A stretch of DNA of 64,000 nucleotides from NCBI GenBank assembly GCA_012517315.1, contig JAAYVE010000019.1, positions 146,855 through 210,854 on the forward strand, read 5' to 3'. Shown in pieces: positions 36,270 to 45,648 of this stretch (the first letter of the stretch is position 1; each line of letters begins with the position of its first letter). A program made the translations under genes and the position numbers. Under the pieces are notes generated by a model. The model was not told the DNA's origin and ran no database searches. It saw nothing but the letters and a program-made list of their open reading frames with translations. Source of the stretch: Deltaproteobacteria bacterium. Its GTDB lineage: Bacteria; Desulfobacterota; Syntrophobacteria; Syntrophobacterales; Syntrophobacteraceae.

Positions 36270-39200
36270 GTGTCAATGCAGGGTGAAAAAGAAAAATCAG
36301 CCAAAAATAGGGTGCTGGTCATCGGAGCCGGTGTCGGCGGCATGCGGGCGGCTCTTGACCTCGCCGAGGCGGGGCGCTCCGTGGTACTCATCGACAAGGC
36401 TCACTCCATCGGCGGTCTGATGACACAGCTCGATCGTACGTTTCCTACCAACAACTGTGACGTGTGCACGCTGTCCCCCAGTCTTTCCGAAAGCGGGCGA
36501 CAGCTTGACATCGAATTGATGACTTCCACGGAAGTGGTTGAATTGAAGGGTCAGGCCGGCGACTTTTCAGTCCGGTTGAGCACCCAGCCCCGCCACATCG
36601 ACCTGGAGAAGTGCACCGCTTGCGGAGACTGTCTTGCCGGCTTTCCTGAATGCGTCCGCTTCACCCCGGGCCTGGACCCTCGGGCTCCGACCTGCATGCG
36701 GTATCCCCAGGCGACCCCTTACGCCTTCTCCATCGACCTCAGCCGCTGTCAGGACGTGGATGAGCTGGTGAAAATCTGCAAGGCCGGCGCGATCATCCCC
36801 AACGACCGGCCCCGCTCCGTCCAGGTGAACGTCGGCTCCATCGTGGTTGCCGCGGGAGCGCAGCTTTTCGATCCCGGCAAGTTGGAAGTCTTCGGTCATG
36901 GACGGTTTCCCAATGTCGTCACCAGCATGGAATACGAGAGGATTCTCTCCGCCTCAGGACCGACCAGGGGGGCGCTGGTTCGCCCATCGGACTCCAAGCG
37001 GCCTGCGAGGATCGCCTGGATCCAGTGCGTCGGCTCGAGGGGTCTCCAGAAGGGAGCCAATCCTTATTGCTCCAGTGCATGTTGCATGTATGCCCTGAAA
37101 GAGGCCATCGTCACCAAGGAGCGCTTTTTCAAGGACATCCAGACGACCATCTTTTACATGGACATGCGTACCTCTGGAAAAGACTATGAACTCTACTACC
37201 AGAGGGCCGTCAGGGAGTACGGGATTCGTTTCGTCCGAAGTCGCCCTCACACGATCGATCAGGACCCGGTCACCAAGGATCTTCATATCGCCTACATGCC
37301 CGTGGGAGGGGATGCCCTGCGAGAGGAGACTTTCGACATGGTTGTCCTTTCAACCGGCTTCCAGATTTCATCCGATCTCCAGGAACTGGCCGGCAGGCTG
37401 GGAATCCAGCTGAACGCGAACCACTTCGTCCTAGGGGACGCCTTCAACCAGGTGGCCACCAGCAAACCCGGCATTTACACATGTGGTCTTTTCGAGAGCC
37501 CCAAGGACATTCCCGAAACCATGGTGCAGGCGAGTGCAGCGGCCTCCAACGCATCCATTCACCTGGACCCGGACGCAAGAATCCCCGTCGACCGCCAGGA
37601 ATTTCCCCCTGAACGGGACGTAAGCGGGGAAGAACCGCGGGTGGGGGTTTTCGTCTGCGATTGCGAGTTCAATATCGGTGGCGTTGTGGACGTCAACGAC
37701 GTTGTGAAGAGTTTCGAGGGCCTCCCTCAGGTGGTTGTCTCCAAGATGATCGGACACGGCTGCAGCAGGGAATCCCTTGAGACTCTGCGCAGGAGCATCG
37801 AAGAAAACAAGCTCAACCGCGTGGTTGTGGGCGCCTGCTCCCCCAGAAGTCACGAACCACTGTTCCAGGACACTCTTCGCAGGGCCGGTCTGAACAAATA
37901 CCTCCTGGAAATGGCCAACATCAGGGACCAGGGCACATGGGTCCACATGGACCGACCGGCGGAGGCGGCTCAAAAGGTCAAGACGCTGCTGCGCATGGCG
38001 GTGGCCAGGGTTCGGCTGGCTCGCCCACTGCGGGACCATGTCGCCCCCATGAACAGGAATGTCCTGGTGGTCGGGGGCGGCGTGAGCGGCATGTCGGCCG
38101 CCTTGAACCTCGCAGAGCTGGGCTTCAAGGTCACCCTAGCGGAAAAGACGGGTCAACTGGGTGGAGTGGCCAAGATCATCTCCAGGACCCTGGAAGGGGC
38201 TGACGTCAAGGCATGGTTTGAAGAACTGGTGCGCAAGACCACCTCCCACAGGAACATCGAGGTGCTGACCCATTGCTCCATCGTGGATCACTGCGGCACG
38301 GCGGGCATGTTCACGACGGGTCTGCAGGTGGGAGGGGAATACCGGAAAGTCGATCACGGGGTCACCATTCTCGCGACCGGCGCCGTGCCGAACCGTCCCG
38401 ATGAATATCTTCTTGGAAAGCACCAGGCGGTCATGACGCAGCTGGACCTGGATGGATTTCTGGAAAAGAACGCTGCGGCGGTAAAGGGTTGGCAGAATGT
38501 GGTGATGATTCAATGCGTGGGTTCCCGAGTCCCCGAGAATCCCAACTGCTCCAGGGTTTGCTGCCAGGCCGCCGTCAAGAATGCACTGCGCATTCTGGAA
38601 GTCAACCCTGAGGCCATGATCTACGTCCTTTACCGTGACATGCGAACCCACGGTTTTCAGGAGGAATACTACACCAAGGCCCGCGAGCGCGGAGTCGTTT
38701 TCGTTCAATACGAGCCGGAGACCAAGCCCTCCGTACAGTCCAACGGCAATGGACGTCTCACCGTCAGGTTCCGCGACCCTATTCTTGGGCGCGACCTTAT
38801 ATTGGAGGCGGACTGCCTAGCTCTCAGCACGGGATTCGTGGGCAACGCGGAAACCGTACGGGAGCTTGCATCCGTGTTCCACCTGCCCACGACCGATGAT
38901 TCTTATTTCCTGGAAACCCACGTGAAGCTGAGGCCCGTGGATATGTCCGTCACGGGGTTTTTCATCGCCGGGACCGCTCATGCCCCCAAAACCATCGCCG
39001 AGAGTGTCGCTCAGGCCCAGGCGGCTGTTGGCCGCGCCCAGACGCTTCTCTCGTCCGAGACCATCAACCTGGGTGCCTCTGTTGCAAAGGTTGAAAGGGA
39101 AAAGTGCGCTGCATGCCTCATCTGCGTCCGGGCCTGTCCTTTCCAGGTGCCTTACATCAATGCAGAAGGATACTCGGAAATCGACCCGGCCCGCTGCCAA

Positions 39201-39308
39201 GGTTGCGGCATCTGCGCCTCGGAATGTCCAGCCAAGGCGATCCAGCTTCTGCAATATGAGGATGACCAGATCATGGCGGAATTGGAAGGACTCTTTGAGA
39301 GGGTTTAG
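36270..39308 (+). CDS. hdrA: HdrA-like flavoprotein with two FAD modules
   Basis: 1012 aa. Module 1 (1-450) starts with the FAD motif VLVIGAGVGGMRAA, then an HdrA-type TFPTNNCDVCTLSPS segment and a partly degenerate ferredoxin insert from residue 115 (CTACGDCLAGFPEC; the second cluster lacks a CxxC set). Module 2 (about 455-1012) is a full HdrA: CDCEFNIGGVVDV, ACSPRSHEPLF, FAD motif VLVVGGGVSGMSAA near 600, and a C-terminal 2[4Fe-4S] ferredoxin (CAACLICVRACPF, CQGCGICASECP). HdrA proteins bifurcate or confurcate electrons. Here the context is mvhD-metV-metF, with no hdrB or hdrC. Confidence 0.9.
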   Translation: MSMQGEKEKSAKNRVLVIGAGVGGMRAALDLAEAGRSVVLIDKAHSIGGLMTQLDRTFPTNNCDVCTLSPSLSESGRQLDIELMTSTEVVELKGQAGDFSVRLSTQPRHIDLEKCTACGDCLAGFPECVRFTPGLDPRAPTCMRYPQATPYAFSIDLSRCQDVDELVKICKAGAIIPNDRPRSVQVNVGSIVVAAGAQLFDPGKLEVFGHGRFPNVVTSMEYERILSASGPTRGALVRPSDSKRPARIAWIQCVGSRGLQKGANPYCSSACCMYALKEAIVTKERFFKDIQTTIFYMDMRTSGKDYELYYQRAVREYGIRFVRSRPHTIDQDPVTKDLHIAYMPVGGDALREETFDMVVLSTGFQISSDLQELAGRLGIQLNANHFVLGDAFNQVATSKPGIYTCGLFESPKDIPETMVQASAAASNASIHLDPDARIPVDRQEFPPERDVSGEEPRVGVFVCDCEFNIGGVVDVNDVVKSFEGLPQVVVSKMIGHGCSRESLETLRRSIEENKLNRVVVGACSPRSHEPLFQDTLRRAGLNKYLLEMANIRDQGTWVHMDRPAEAAQKVKTLLRMAVARVRLARPLRDHVAPMNRNVLVVGGGVSGMSAALNLAELGFKVTLAEKTGQLGGVAKIISRTLEGADVKAWFEELVRKTTSHRNIEVLTHCSIVDHCGTAGMFTTGLQVGGEYRKVDHGVTILATGAVPNRPDEYLLGKHQAVMTQLDLDGFLEKNAAAVKGWQNVVMIQCVGSRVPENPNCSRVCCQAAVKNALRILEVNPEAMIYVLYRDMRTHGFQEEYYTKARERGVVFVQYEPETKPSVQSNGNGRLTVRFRDPILGRDLILEADCLALSTGFVGNAETVRELASVFHLPTTDDSYFLETHVKLRPVDMSVTGFFIAGTAHAPKTIAESVAQAQAAVGRAQTLLSSETINLGASVAKVEREKCAACLICVRACPFQVPYINAEGYSEIDPARCQGCGICASECPAKAIQLLQYEDDQIMAELEGLFERV

Positions 39309-39309
39309 C

Positions 39310-39744
39310 ATGGAAAACTTCGAACCGGTAGTTGTTGCTTTTGCATGCCATTACTGCGCCTATACGGCCGCCGACATGGCAGGGACAAAGAGACTGAGCT
39401 ATCCACCCAATGTCAAGATCATCCGGGTGCCTTGTACAGGTAAAGTGGACATGCTGCACATTATGAAGGCTTTCGAAAAGGGAGCCGACGGCGTTTGCGT
39501 GGCCGCGTGCCTGGACGGGGATTGCCATTTCAGAACGGGCAATGTGAGAGCGGCATCCCACGTGGATGCGGTCCGGAAGCTTCTGGATGAAATCGGGGTG
39601 GGAGGGGAACGCCTTGAGATGGTCGCCCTTTCCGCAGGCATGGGAGAGCGTTTCGCCCAAATCGCCACCGAGATCACTGAAAAAATACGGAAGCTGGGTC
39701 CCAGTCCTGTGAGGAAGGTTTCCGTTGCCGCAGGGGCGGCATGA
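39310..39744 (+). CDS. mvhD: Hydrogenase iron-sulfur subunit MvhD/FlpD-like
   Basis: 144 aa. The MvhD signature VVAFACHYCAYTAADMAG with paired Cys is N-terminal; VPCTGKVD and CLDGDCHFRTGN follow. MvhD is a [2Fe-2S] protein that passes electrons between a dehydrogenase or hydrogenase and HdrA. It starts one nucleotide after the hdrA stop, so translation is coupled. Confidence 0.93.
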   Translation: MENFEPVVVAFACHYCAYTAADMAGTKRLSYPPNVKIIRVPCTGKVDMLHIMKAFEKGADGVCVAACLDGDCHFRTGNVRAASHVDAVRKLLDEIGVGGERLEMVALSAGMGERFAQIATEITEKIRKLGPSPVRKVSVAAGAA

Positions 39745-39787
39745 CACGCCACAGGCTGAAAAGGGAAAATGAGGAGCACAGAGAAAA

Positions 39788-40456
39788 ATGATCACCGCCG
39801 AACGAAAACCCTTGAGCGAATTGGTCGAATGCGTGAGGCCTTACGGACGCATTCTCCTGCTGGGCTGTAACGAATGCGTCACGGTCTGCGCCGCAGGAGG
39901 CCGCAAGGAGGTTGGGCTGTTGGCGTCCTCCCTGAAAATGGCCTTCTCTAAGGACGGCAAGAACCTGGACATCAAAGAGATCACGCTTGAGCGACAATGT
40001 GATCCGGAATACGTGGAAGAACTGGCACCCCACATGGGTGAAGCCGAGGCCGTGCTCTCCATGGCCTGCGGGTGCGGGGTGCAGGAGGTCGCCAGGCGTT
40101 TCATGGACAAACCCGTTTTTCCGGCGGTCAACACCAAGTTCATGGGAGCCTCCGAGCGGCAGGGAATTTGGAGCGAAAGATGCGCCGGCTGTGGAGACTG
40201 CGTCCTGGGGATCACGGGAGGGATCTGCCCCATCGCCCGCTGCTCCAAGCAACTCATGAACGGTCCCTGTGGGGGGTCATCCGGCGGGAAGTGCGAGGTG
40301 GACGCGGAAATGGACTGCGCATGGCAGCTCATCTGGGACCGACTGAAGGCCCTGGGACTTGAGAAGCGATACGAAGAGAACATGCCGGCCAAGGACTGGC
40401 GGCCCGGCCGTGGCGCTGGACCTCGAAAGATCATAAGAGAGGATTTGGCACGATGA
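39788..40456 (+). CDS. metV: MetV, zinc/Fe-S subunit of methylenetetrahydrofolate reductase
   Basis: 222 aa, rich in cysteine: LLGCNECVTVCAAGG, SMACGCGVQEV, and CAGCGDCVLGITGGICPIARCSK with NGPCGG. It matches the MetV / methylene-THF reductase C-terminal domain family that pairs with MetF in acetogens and sulfate reducers. The stop overlaps the metF start by 4 nt. In Moorella the homologous MetV sits in a MetFV-HdrABC-MvhD complex. Confidence 0.93.
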   Translation: MITAERKPLSELVECVRPYGRILLLGCNECVTVCAAGGRKEVGLLASSLKMAFSKDGKNLDIKEITLERQCDPEYVEELAPHMGEAEAVLSMACGCGVQEVARRFMDKPVFPAVNTKFMGASERQGIWSERCAGCGDCVLGITGGICPIARCSKQLMNGPCGGSSGGKCEVDAEMDCAWQLIWDRLKALGLEKRYEENMPAKDWRPGRGAGPRKIIREDLAR

Positions 40457-41376
40457 AGACGGAAAGCGTACTGGAAAAGGTACTGGCATCGGGACAGATG
40501 GCTGTTACCTCCGAATGTGGGCCCCCACGGGGTTCCGTTCCCGATAAGATCATCGAAAAAGCGAATCTTCTGAAGGGATATGTCGACGCCATCAATGTGA
40601 CCGACAACCAAACGGCCATGGTCCGCATGTCCAGCTGGTCCTCGTGCATTTTCATCAAACAGATGGGCCTCAACCCCATTCTCCAGATGGTGACCAGGGA
40701 CCGCAATCGGCTGGCCATGCAAAGCGACATCCTCGGTGCCTACGCCCACGGGATCAATACCATGCTCTGCCTGTCGGGGGACCACCCCAAGTTCGGCGAC
40801 CACCCAATGGCGGCGGGAGTTTACGATTTAGACTCCATTCAGCTGGTCCGGATGGTCAAGGACATGCGCGACGAAGGGAAATTTCAGGGCGGAGCCGATA
40901 TCGTCAATCCCCCGAAGATGTTCATCGGCGCAGCCGCCAATCCCTTTGCGGATCCCTTCGAACTGCGGGTCGCCCGACTCGCGAAGAAAGTGAAGGCCGG
41001 GGTCGATTTCATCCAGACCCAATGCATCTATAACGTGGACAAGTTCGAGAAGTGGATGGAAGGCGTCCGGGAGCGAGGACTGCACAAGCAGGTCTACATC
41101 CTGGCCGGCATCACCCCCATGAAATCGGTGGGGATGGCAAAGTACATGAAAAACAAGGTTCCCGGCATGGACGTGCCCGACGAGGTGGTCAAGCGCATGT
41201 CCTCCGTCCCCAAGGAGAAGCAGGCCGAAGAAGGCATCAAGATCGCCCTGGAGACCATTGAACGACTCAAGGGTGTGGAGGGGGTCAACGGGTTCCACAT
41301 CATGGCCATTGAATGGGAGGAAAAAGTCCCGGAGATGGTGGAGCGAGCGGGGCTCTTACCGCGGCCTCAGGTGTAG
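40453..41376 (+). CDS. metF: 5,10-methylenetetrahydrofolate reductase MetF
   Basis: 307 aa TIM-barrel flavoprotein. Early TSECGPPRGS, the Asn/Asp segment INVTDNQTAMVRMS, CLSGDHPKFGDHP, and FIQTQCIYNVDKF mark the family. It interconverts methylene-THF and methyl-THF, the reductive or oxidative step of the methyl branch of the Wood-Ljungdahl pathway. Genetic linkage to hdrA-mvhD-metV suggests it trades electrons with ferredoxin or a disulfide rather than NADH alone. Confidence 0.95.
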   Translation: MKTESVLEKVLASGQMAVTSECGPPRGSVPDKIIEKANLLKGYVDAINVTDNQTAMVRMSSWSSCIFIKQMGLNPILQMVTRDRNRLAMQSDILGAYAHGINTMLCLSGDHPKFGDHPMAAGVYDLDSIQLVRMVKDMRDEGKFQGGADIVNPPKMFIGAAANPFADPFELRVARLAKKVKAGVDFIQTQCIYNVDKFEKWMEGVRERGLHKQVYILAGITPMKSVGMAKYMKNKVPGMDVPDEVVKRMSSVPKEKQAEEGIKIALETIERLKGVEGVNGFHIMAIEWEEKVPEMVERAGLLPRPQV

Positions 41377-41778
41377 GTCAACCCAGATTTCGAGCCTCTT
41401 GGAAATTTCCCCCAACCCAGGAAAACCCGGTTTCGGGACGCGGTCGGTCGTGCGACGCACCCGGAACCGGGCCTGCCCTCCGAATGGATGTCAGTCCTCC
41501 CCGTGATGTTCTCCGCCCTGCCCTTTTGCCGGTGAAGGAGTTGGCTGGTCAGCATGGCGCAGGAGCGATCCACCTTGCAGAACCCCCCTATTCTGTAGGG
41601 GGAGGGGTTTTGCGGCACGTCCCCGCTTTCGCTTTTCATGGGATCGCCGGGTCCGCACTTGCATGTGGACGAGGTCTCGGTGGACGTGAGCCCTCGCATG
41701 GATTATCTTCGGAACAATCGTTCCCCTGTTTTCAACCATTCCAAAACAGCATTCGACAGATTGCGAGGGGGAGCATTC
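41377..41778. other. Intergenic region after metF
   Basis: 402 bp. It contains the hairpin at 41581-41611 and the ribosome site (GAGGGGGAG) of the next gene. No ORF of coding quality is seen. Confidence 0.6.
41581..41611 (+). terminator. Candidate terminator of the metF operon
   Basis: AACCCCCCTA and TAGGGGGAGGGGTT fold around TTCTG, followed by TTTT. The stem has a bulge and the T run is short. It is 205 nt after metF. Confidence 0.5.
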
Positions 41779-42882
41779 ATGTGCCTCTCAGACGAGACGA
41801 AAAGCACCGAGGAAGTCCTCCAGACACTCGCCGACAGCGAGCGGAAATTTCACGCTGTTTTCGACAGTTCCCTGGATGCCATCGTGATCATGGATGACAG
41901 TGCCAAGCTGCTGGATGTCAACCCGGCTGCGTGTGCCCTCCTGGGATTGCCCAAGGAAGAGATCGTCGGCAGGCATCCCACCGATTTCCTCGATCCGGTT
42001 TTCGACTTCGGCGCTGCTTGGGATGCCTTGCAACAGCAACATTGGAGAAAAGGGGAGGCAGCCATCCGGCGTATCGACGGGTCGGTGAAACAGATTGAAT
42101 ACGCTTCCACGGCCAACTTCTTGCCGGGTAAACATTTGTCCGTGCTCAGGGACATCACCGAACGCAGGCGGATCCAGAGAGAACTTGAGAAATCGGAGCG
42201 TCAGCTCCGTCTTCTTTCCAAACGGCTGCTGGCTGTTCGAGAAGAGGAAAGGGAATACCTTGCCCGGGAACTCCACGACACCATCGGGCAACCTTTGGCC
42301 GCAGTGAAGTTTGGCGTGGAAAACGCCATACGTCTGGCGGAAAGGGGGGATGCTCCCGCCACGGCTGCATCCCTGAGGGAACTGGTCCCTGAACTGCGGG
42401 AGGCCATTCAGTCGATCCGGGTCACATTCAACGCTCTGCGCCCGACCATTCTCGATGATCTCGGCTTGGCGTCTTCCATCGAATGGTTGGCCTGTGAAGC
42501 TTCCAAAGTCCGGCCCCGGATGAACTTCCACACACACATCACGGTCCATGAGAAAGACATCGCCCCCCGTTCCCGTATTCCCATTTTCCGCATCGTTCAA
42601 GAAGCGTTGGACAACATCTGCGCTCACAGTGGGGCGGACCAGGTCGCCATCGAGTTCTTGAGAGTAGGTGATCGGCTAGAACTGCGAATTGAGGACAACG
42701 GCGTCGGATTCGACCCGGGCGGCATCCCCGTCGAACACAGTGGTTGCGGTGGAACGGGTCTGATCACCATGCGGGAACTTGCTGAGTTGTCCGCAGGAGA
42801 TTTCCAACTGATTTCGTCGAGGGGTGCAGGGACAACCCTTCTCCTTTCATGGCCTGCCGAAAGGAACAGCCAGAAGGAATGA
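41779..42882 (+). CDS. Cytoplasmic PAS-containing NarL-type sensor histidine kinase
   Basis: 367 aa from ATG 41779 (GAGGGGGAG 7 nt upstream). A PAS domain (about 20-135; FDSSLDAIVIMDDSAKLLDVNPAA) precedes a HisKA_3 dimerisation domain with phospho-His in ARELHDTIGQPLAAV and a HATPase_c with N box (IVQEALDNICAHSGA), G1 (IEDNGVGFDP) and G2 (GGTGLITMRE). No transmembrane segment, so it senses an intracellular signal. No response regulator gene is adjacent. Confidence 0.9.
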   Translation: MCLSDETKSTEEVLQTLADSERKFHAVFDSSLDAIVIMDDSAKLLDVNPAACALLGLPKEEIVGRHPTDFLDPVFDFGAAWDALQQQHWRKGEAAIRRIDGSVKQIEYASTANFLPGKHLSVLRDITERRRIQRELEKSERQLRLLSKRLLAVREEEREYLARELHDTIGQPLAAVKFGVENAIRLAERGDAPATAASLRELVPELREAIQSIRVTFNALRPTILDDLGLASSIEWLACEASKVRPRMNFHTHITVHEKDIAPRSRIPIFRIVQEALDNICAHSGADQVAIEFLRVGDRLELRIEDNGVGFDPGGIPVEHSGCGGTGLITMRELAELSAGDFQLISSRGAGTTLLLSWPAERNSQKE

Positions 42883-43061
42883 TTCCGCGCGGAAGCCCCT
42901 TCGAAGCAGAGACAACCCCTCCTTCGGGCTGGGATTTCGGGGGCGGGAAATGGAGTCATCTTGGGGGAAAAGCTTTGTGGGGGGAAAGGGAGTCCGAACA
43001 CGGATCTATGAAGAGGCGAACGAACTCCCTGGTCTTCTGCGGCAGTTTTACAGACCTTTCC

Positions 43062-43610
43062 TCATTTGAGGATGCCGATGACACCGCATGCCTGTCTCGC
43101 CCCGGATCCTCCCGTCGGCTGCGTCACCAGGTCGTCGGGAAGAGCATGGACGATGACACTGCGCCCGATGATGGAATTGGGCCCGTCAAAAGCCAACTGA
43201 GAGACGACGGCGTCATATTTCCCAACACCGCTTTCACCCGCTTCGATATTGCCCAGATCCCCCACGTGTTTCTTTTCAGAAGTGGGACCACCGTGGGGCA
43301 TCTTGGCCGGATTGAAATGATCTCCCGCATTTCTCGCATCGGGTGCACTGCAATCGCCGAACTCGTGGATATGGAAGCCATGGAGACCCGGTTTCAGCCC
43401 CACAACCTGTGCCGTGACCCGGATTCCACTTTTTTCCCTGGTGAACGTAACGGTTCCCTGTACTTGGTTTCCCTGAGTCGGGTGCAGTGTCGCCATTGCC
43501 TTGGATATGGCCTGCTTCTCGTCTGACTTCCCACCGCTGCCGCACCCCACTACGGCAACCACTCCGAGGAAAACCAAAGCAAACAGACCGATTCCTTGAA
43601 CATTTCTCAT
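43062..43610 (-). CDS. sodC: Cu/Zn superoxide dismutase-like lipoprotein
   Basis: 182 aa from ATG 43610 with AAGGAGG 8 nt upstream. The signal peptide ends in the lipobox VVGC followed by GSGG. Copper and zinc ligands are present: HGFHIHEFGDC, AGDHFNP, HGGP, KHVGDLGN and VIVHALPDD; the disulfide Cys pair (GDC, QAC) is intact. It would dismutate superoxide at the envelope, useful to an anaerobe exposed to oxygen. Confidence 0.92.
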   Translation of the reverse strand: MRNVQGIGLFALVFLGVVAVVGCGSGGKSDEKQAISKAMATLHPTQGNQVQGTVTFTREKSGIRVTAQVVGLKPGLHGFHIHEFGDCSAPDARNAGDHFNPAKMPHGGPTSEKKHVGDLGNIEAGESGVGKYDAVVSQLAFDGPNSIIGRSVIVHALPDDLVTQPTGGSGARQACGVIGILK

Positions 43611-43730
43611 AGGGCATGCCTCCTTTTCTGATTGATCTCCGCCGAAGAACCAACTCCCGTGAACGAAACACAAAATTCGGTCAGTGCGGGCATAAGAGGC
43701 ATTGTCGAAGCCCCCAATGGGAAAACCCTG

Positions 43731-44480
43731 TCAAGCGGCCATTTTCTCTCTCTTCAGGATTTCCCCGCGAACCCCGATGACAACCTCCTCCAGGGGGATC
43801 TCCTTCCCCGCAGCCTCCAGACTCCTTTTTACAATCGAGGCCATCGCGGCGCAACACGGAACTTCCATTTCCAACACCATAAGACTCCGAATGCCGGAAA
43901 GCTTGAATATTTCCGTAAACTTCTTGAGGTACTCCTCCGCCTTGTCCAGCTTGGGGCACCCCATCACAACCACTTTCCCCTTGAGGAAATCCCTGTGGAA
44001 ATTGGGACAGGCAAGAACGGTGCAGTCGGCGGCAACGAGGAGGTCCGCACCTTTGAGAAAGGGGGCGCTTGCGGGAATGAGATTCAACTGGACAGGCCAA
44101 TGACTCAAGGCGGAATCACAGCGCTCGGTGGGACTCTCCCTCCGAATCTCTCCCCCATTGTTCTGAAAGGTCCTCACATGACTGGACGGGCATCCGCACG
44201 GCAGGGGGTGCACCTCAACCGTCTTCCGGTGCTCGAGATCCCTCAGGTATTCCTCGACAGCTTCGGGGTCGAACTCCTCCGCCTCCCTTTCCACCAAGCG
44301 CAAGGCCCCCTGGGGACACTCCCCCAGGCAGGCCCCCAAACCGTCACAGTAGGAATCTCTCACCAGCTTCGCCTTTCCATCAATGATCCGGATGGCGCCT
44401 TCCGCGCAGGAAATGACACAGTTCCCACAGCCATCGCATTTCTCCTCGTCGATCTCGATGATCTTTCGGACGTTTTTCAT
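43731..44480 (-). CDS. Ferredoxin-domain Fe-S protein of the SHWPVQL family
   Basis: 249 aa. Two N-terminal 4Fe-4S motifs (CDGCGNCVISC, and CDGLGACLGECPQGA in which the first CxxC spacing is altered). The C-domain has SHWPVQLNLIP, LVAADCTVLACPNFH, VVMGCPKLD and MEVPCCAAM, a family common in sulfate reducers and methanogens. Role unknown; the GCPKLD and PCC cysteines may bind a cluster. The 3' end of the HD gene overlaps its start by 4 nt, so the two are cotranscribed. Confidence 0.88.
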   Translation of the reverse strand: MKNVRKIIEIDEEKCDGCGNCVISCAEGAIRIIDGKAKLVRDSYCDGLGACLGECPQGALRLVEREAEEFDPEAVEEYLRDLEHRKTVEVHPLPCGCPSSHVRTFQNNGGEIRRESPTERCDSALSHWPVQLNLIPASAPFLKGADLLVAADCTVLACPNFHRDFLKGKVVVMGCPKLDKAEEYLKKFTEIFKLSGIRSLMVLEMEVPCCAAMASIVKRSLEAAGKEIPLEEVVIGVRGEILKREKMAA

Positions 44481-45238
44481 TCTACGACCCCCTTGCTCTC
44501 ACGAGAGAGCCGATTCATAAGCACTTCCCTGGCAAGCGCTCTGCCCTTCTCCGTCAGGAAAACTTTCTCGATGATTTCGACAGTTCTATCGTTGTCCGCT
44601 TCACGTTCTTTCATGTTCTCTTCCAAGTTCACGATCAGGTCCGCATCATAAAGACATTTGAAATTAACGGTCTCATCCTCCCGTGGGTGATGGTGATGAC
44701 CAATGATGTCACACACTTCCTCGATCATCTCCTCTCCCGCCCCCAACCGTTGGAGGATCTCCCTCGCGATGGGAGGCCCCTCCAGTTCCTGGAAACGCCC
44801 GGCAGAGCTGTGGTGCTTGCACTCGGCCTCCTTGATCCCGATATCGTGGAGATAACTTGCGGCAATGACAACCCCCGGGTCTCCCCCTTCCTCCCTCACA
44901 ATGGACTCCGCGTATCGGGCTACTCGCATGGCGTGATTGATCCGCTTGAAATCCCTCTGGAAATAAGCCTTCATCTCCAGGGCCACCCGGTCTTTCAAAA
45001 GATCCTTCCTTTGAGCCAGCAGCTCAGGGGGCAGTTCACCCAGGCACTGGGCGGCAAACTTGCAGTAAGTGGCGCAACCAAAATCCATTCTGGGATTCAG
45101 GAAGCGATGCCCGCAGTGCCTGCATTTCCTTGCCGACTCGTCCTTGAAGAACTCCACCGCCTTGCCGCACTGGGGGCATTGCACCTCATAGATGGCCCCT
45201 TCTTTCCAGAAACGACTGTCTTGTCCCGGACATCTCAT
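44477..45238 (-). CDS. HD-domain phosphohydrolase with N-terminal zinc ribbon
   Basis: 253 aa. Zinc-ribbon motif CPQCG...CRHCG lies in the first 45 residues. The HD domain has NHAMRVARYA, SYLHDIGIKEAE, HHSSAGRF and a late IIGHHHHPREDE with metal-binding His, then CLYDADLIVNL. Likely a nucleotidase or a cofactor hydrolase. It pairs with the downstream ferredoxin-like gene by a 4-nt overlap. Confidence 0.87.
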   Translation of the reverse strand: MRCPGQDSRFWKEGAIYEVQCPQCGKAVEFFKDESARKCRHCGHRFLNPRMDFGCATYCKFAAQCLGELPPELLAQRKDLLKDRVALEMKAYFQRDFKRINHAMRVARYAESIVREEGGDPGVVIAASYLHDIGIKEAECKHHSSAGRFQELEGPPIAREILQRLGAGEEMIEEVCDIIGHHHHPREDETVNFKCLYDADLIVNLEENMKEREADNDRTVEIIEKVFLTEKGRALAREVLMNRLSRESKGVVE

Positions 45239-45648
45239 GACTCCCCTCTCATTCCGTTGGTATGAAGCCCTTCCATGGGCCTATCCCCTGATTTCCGCGG
45301 CCATCGCCCTCCGAAACACTGCCCGATGGACAGTCACCCTGCCCGTTGGGACATGGGAAATCGGATTCTGCAAAAGGACGACACTTTTTTTCTCCGATTG
45401 AATCAAACTTAACCACCTTCTTCCGCCGGAACCTTGACCTGGATCAAGAACACCCCTTTTTTCTCCACAAACGGCCCCGCACCACAAAATCCGCTGCAGC
45501 GCCCGAGGCCATCCTCTTCAGCTTCTTCTGACGGATCACGTGCCCTCTTTTCTCGAAACACCAGGTTCATCGCTTCGGATGGAATGGATTCACTTTGACG
45601 CAGACGAAGCCGGGGTGATATTTTTTTGATCTCACTCGGAGGGGCGGA
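45239..45648. other. Divergent intergenic region with an FNR-like box
   Basis: 410 bp between the HD gene and the Crp/Fnr regulator. Apart from the palindrome at 45434-45447, I see no gene; a minus-strand 85-codon ORF here overlaps the regulator start and is not convincing. Confidence 0.5.
45434..45447. promoter_or_regulatory. FNR-like palindrome
   Basis: TTGACCTGGATCAA differs from the FNR consensus TTGATnnnnATCAA at one position and is flanked symmetrically by C and G. It lies about 200 bp upstream of the Crp/Fnr gene on both its own and the divergent HD side. Confidence 0.55.
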
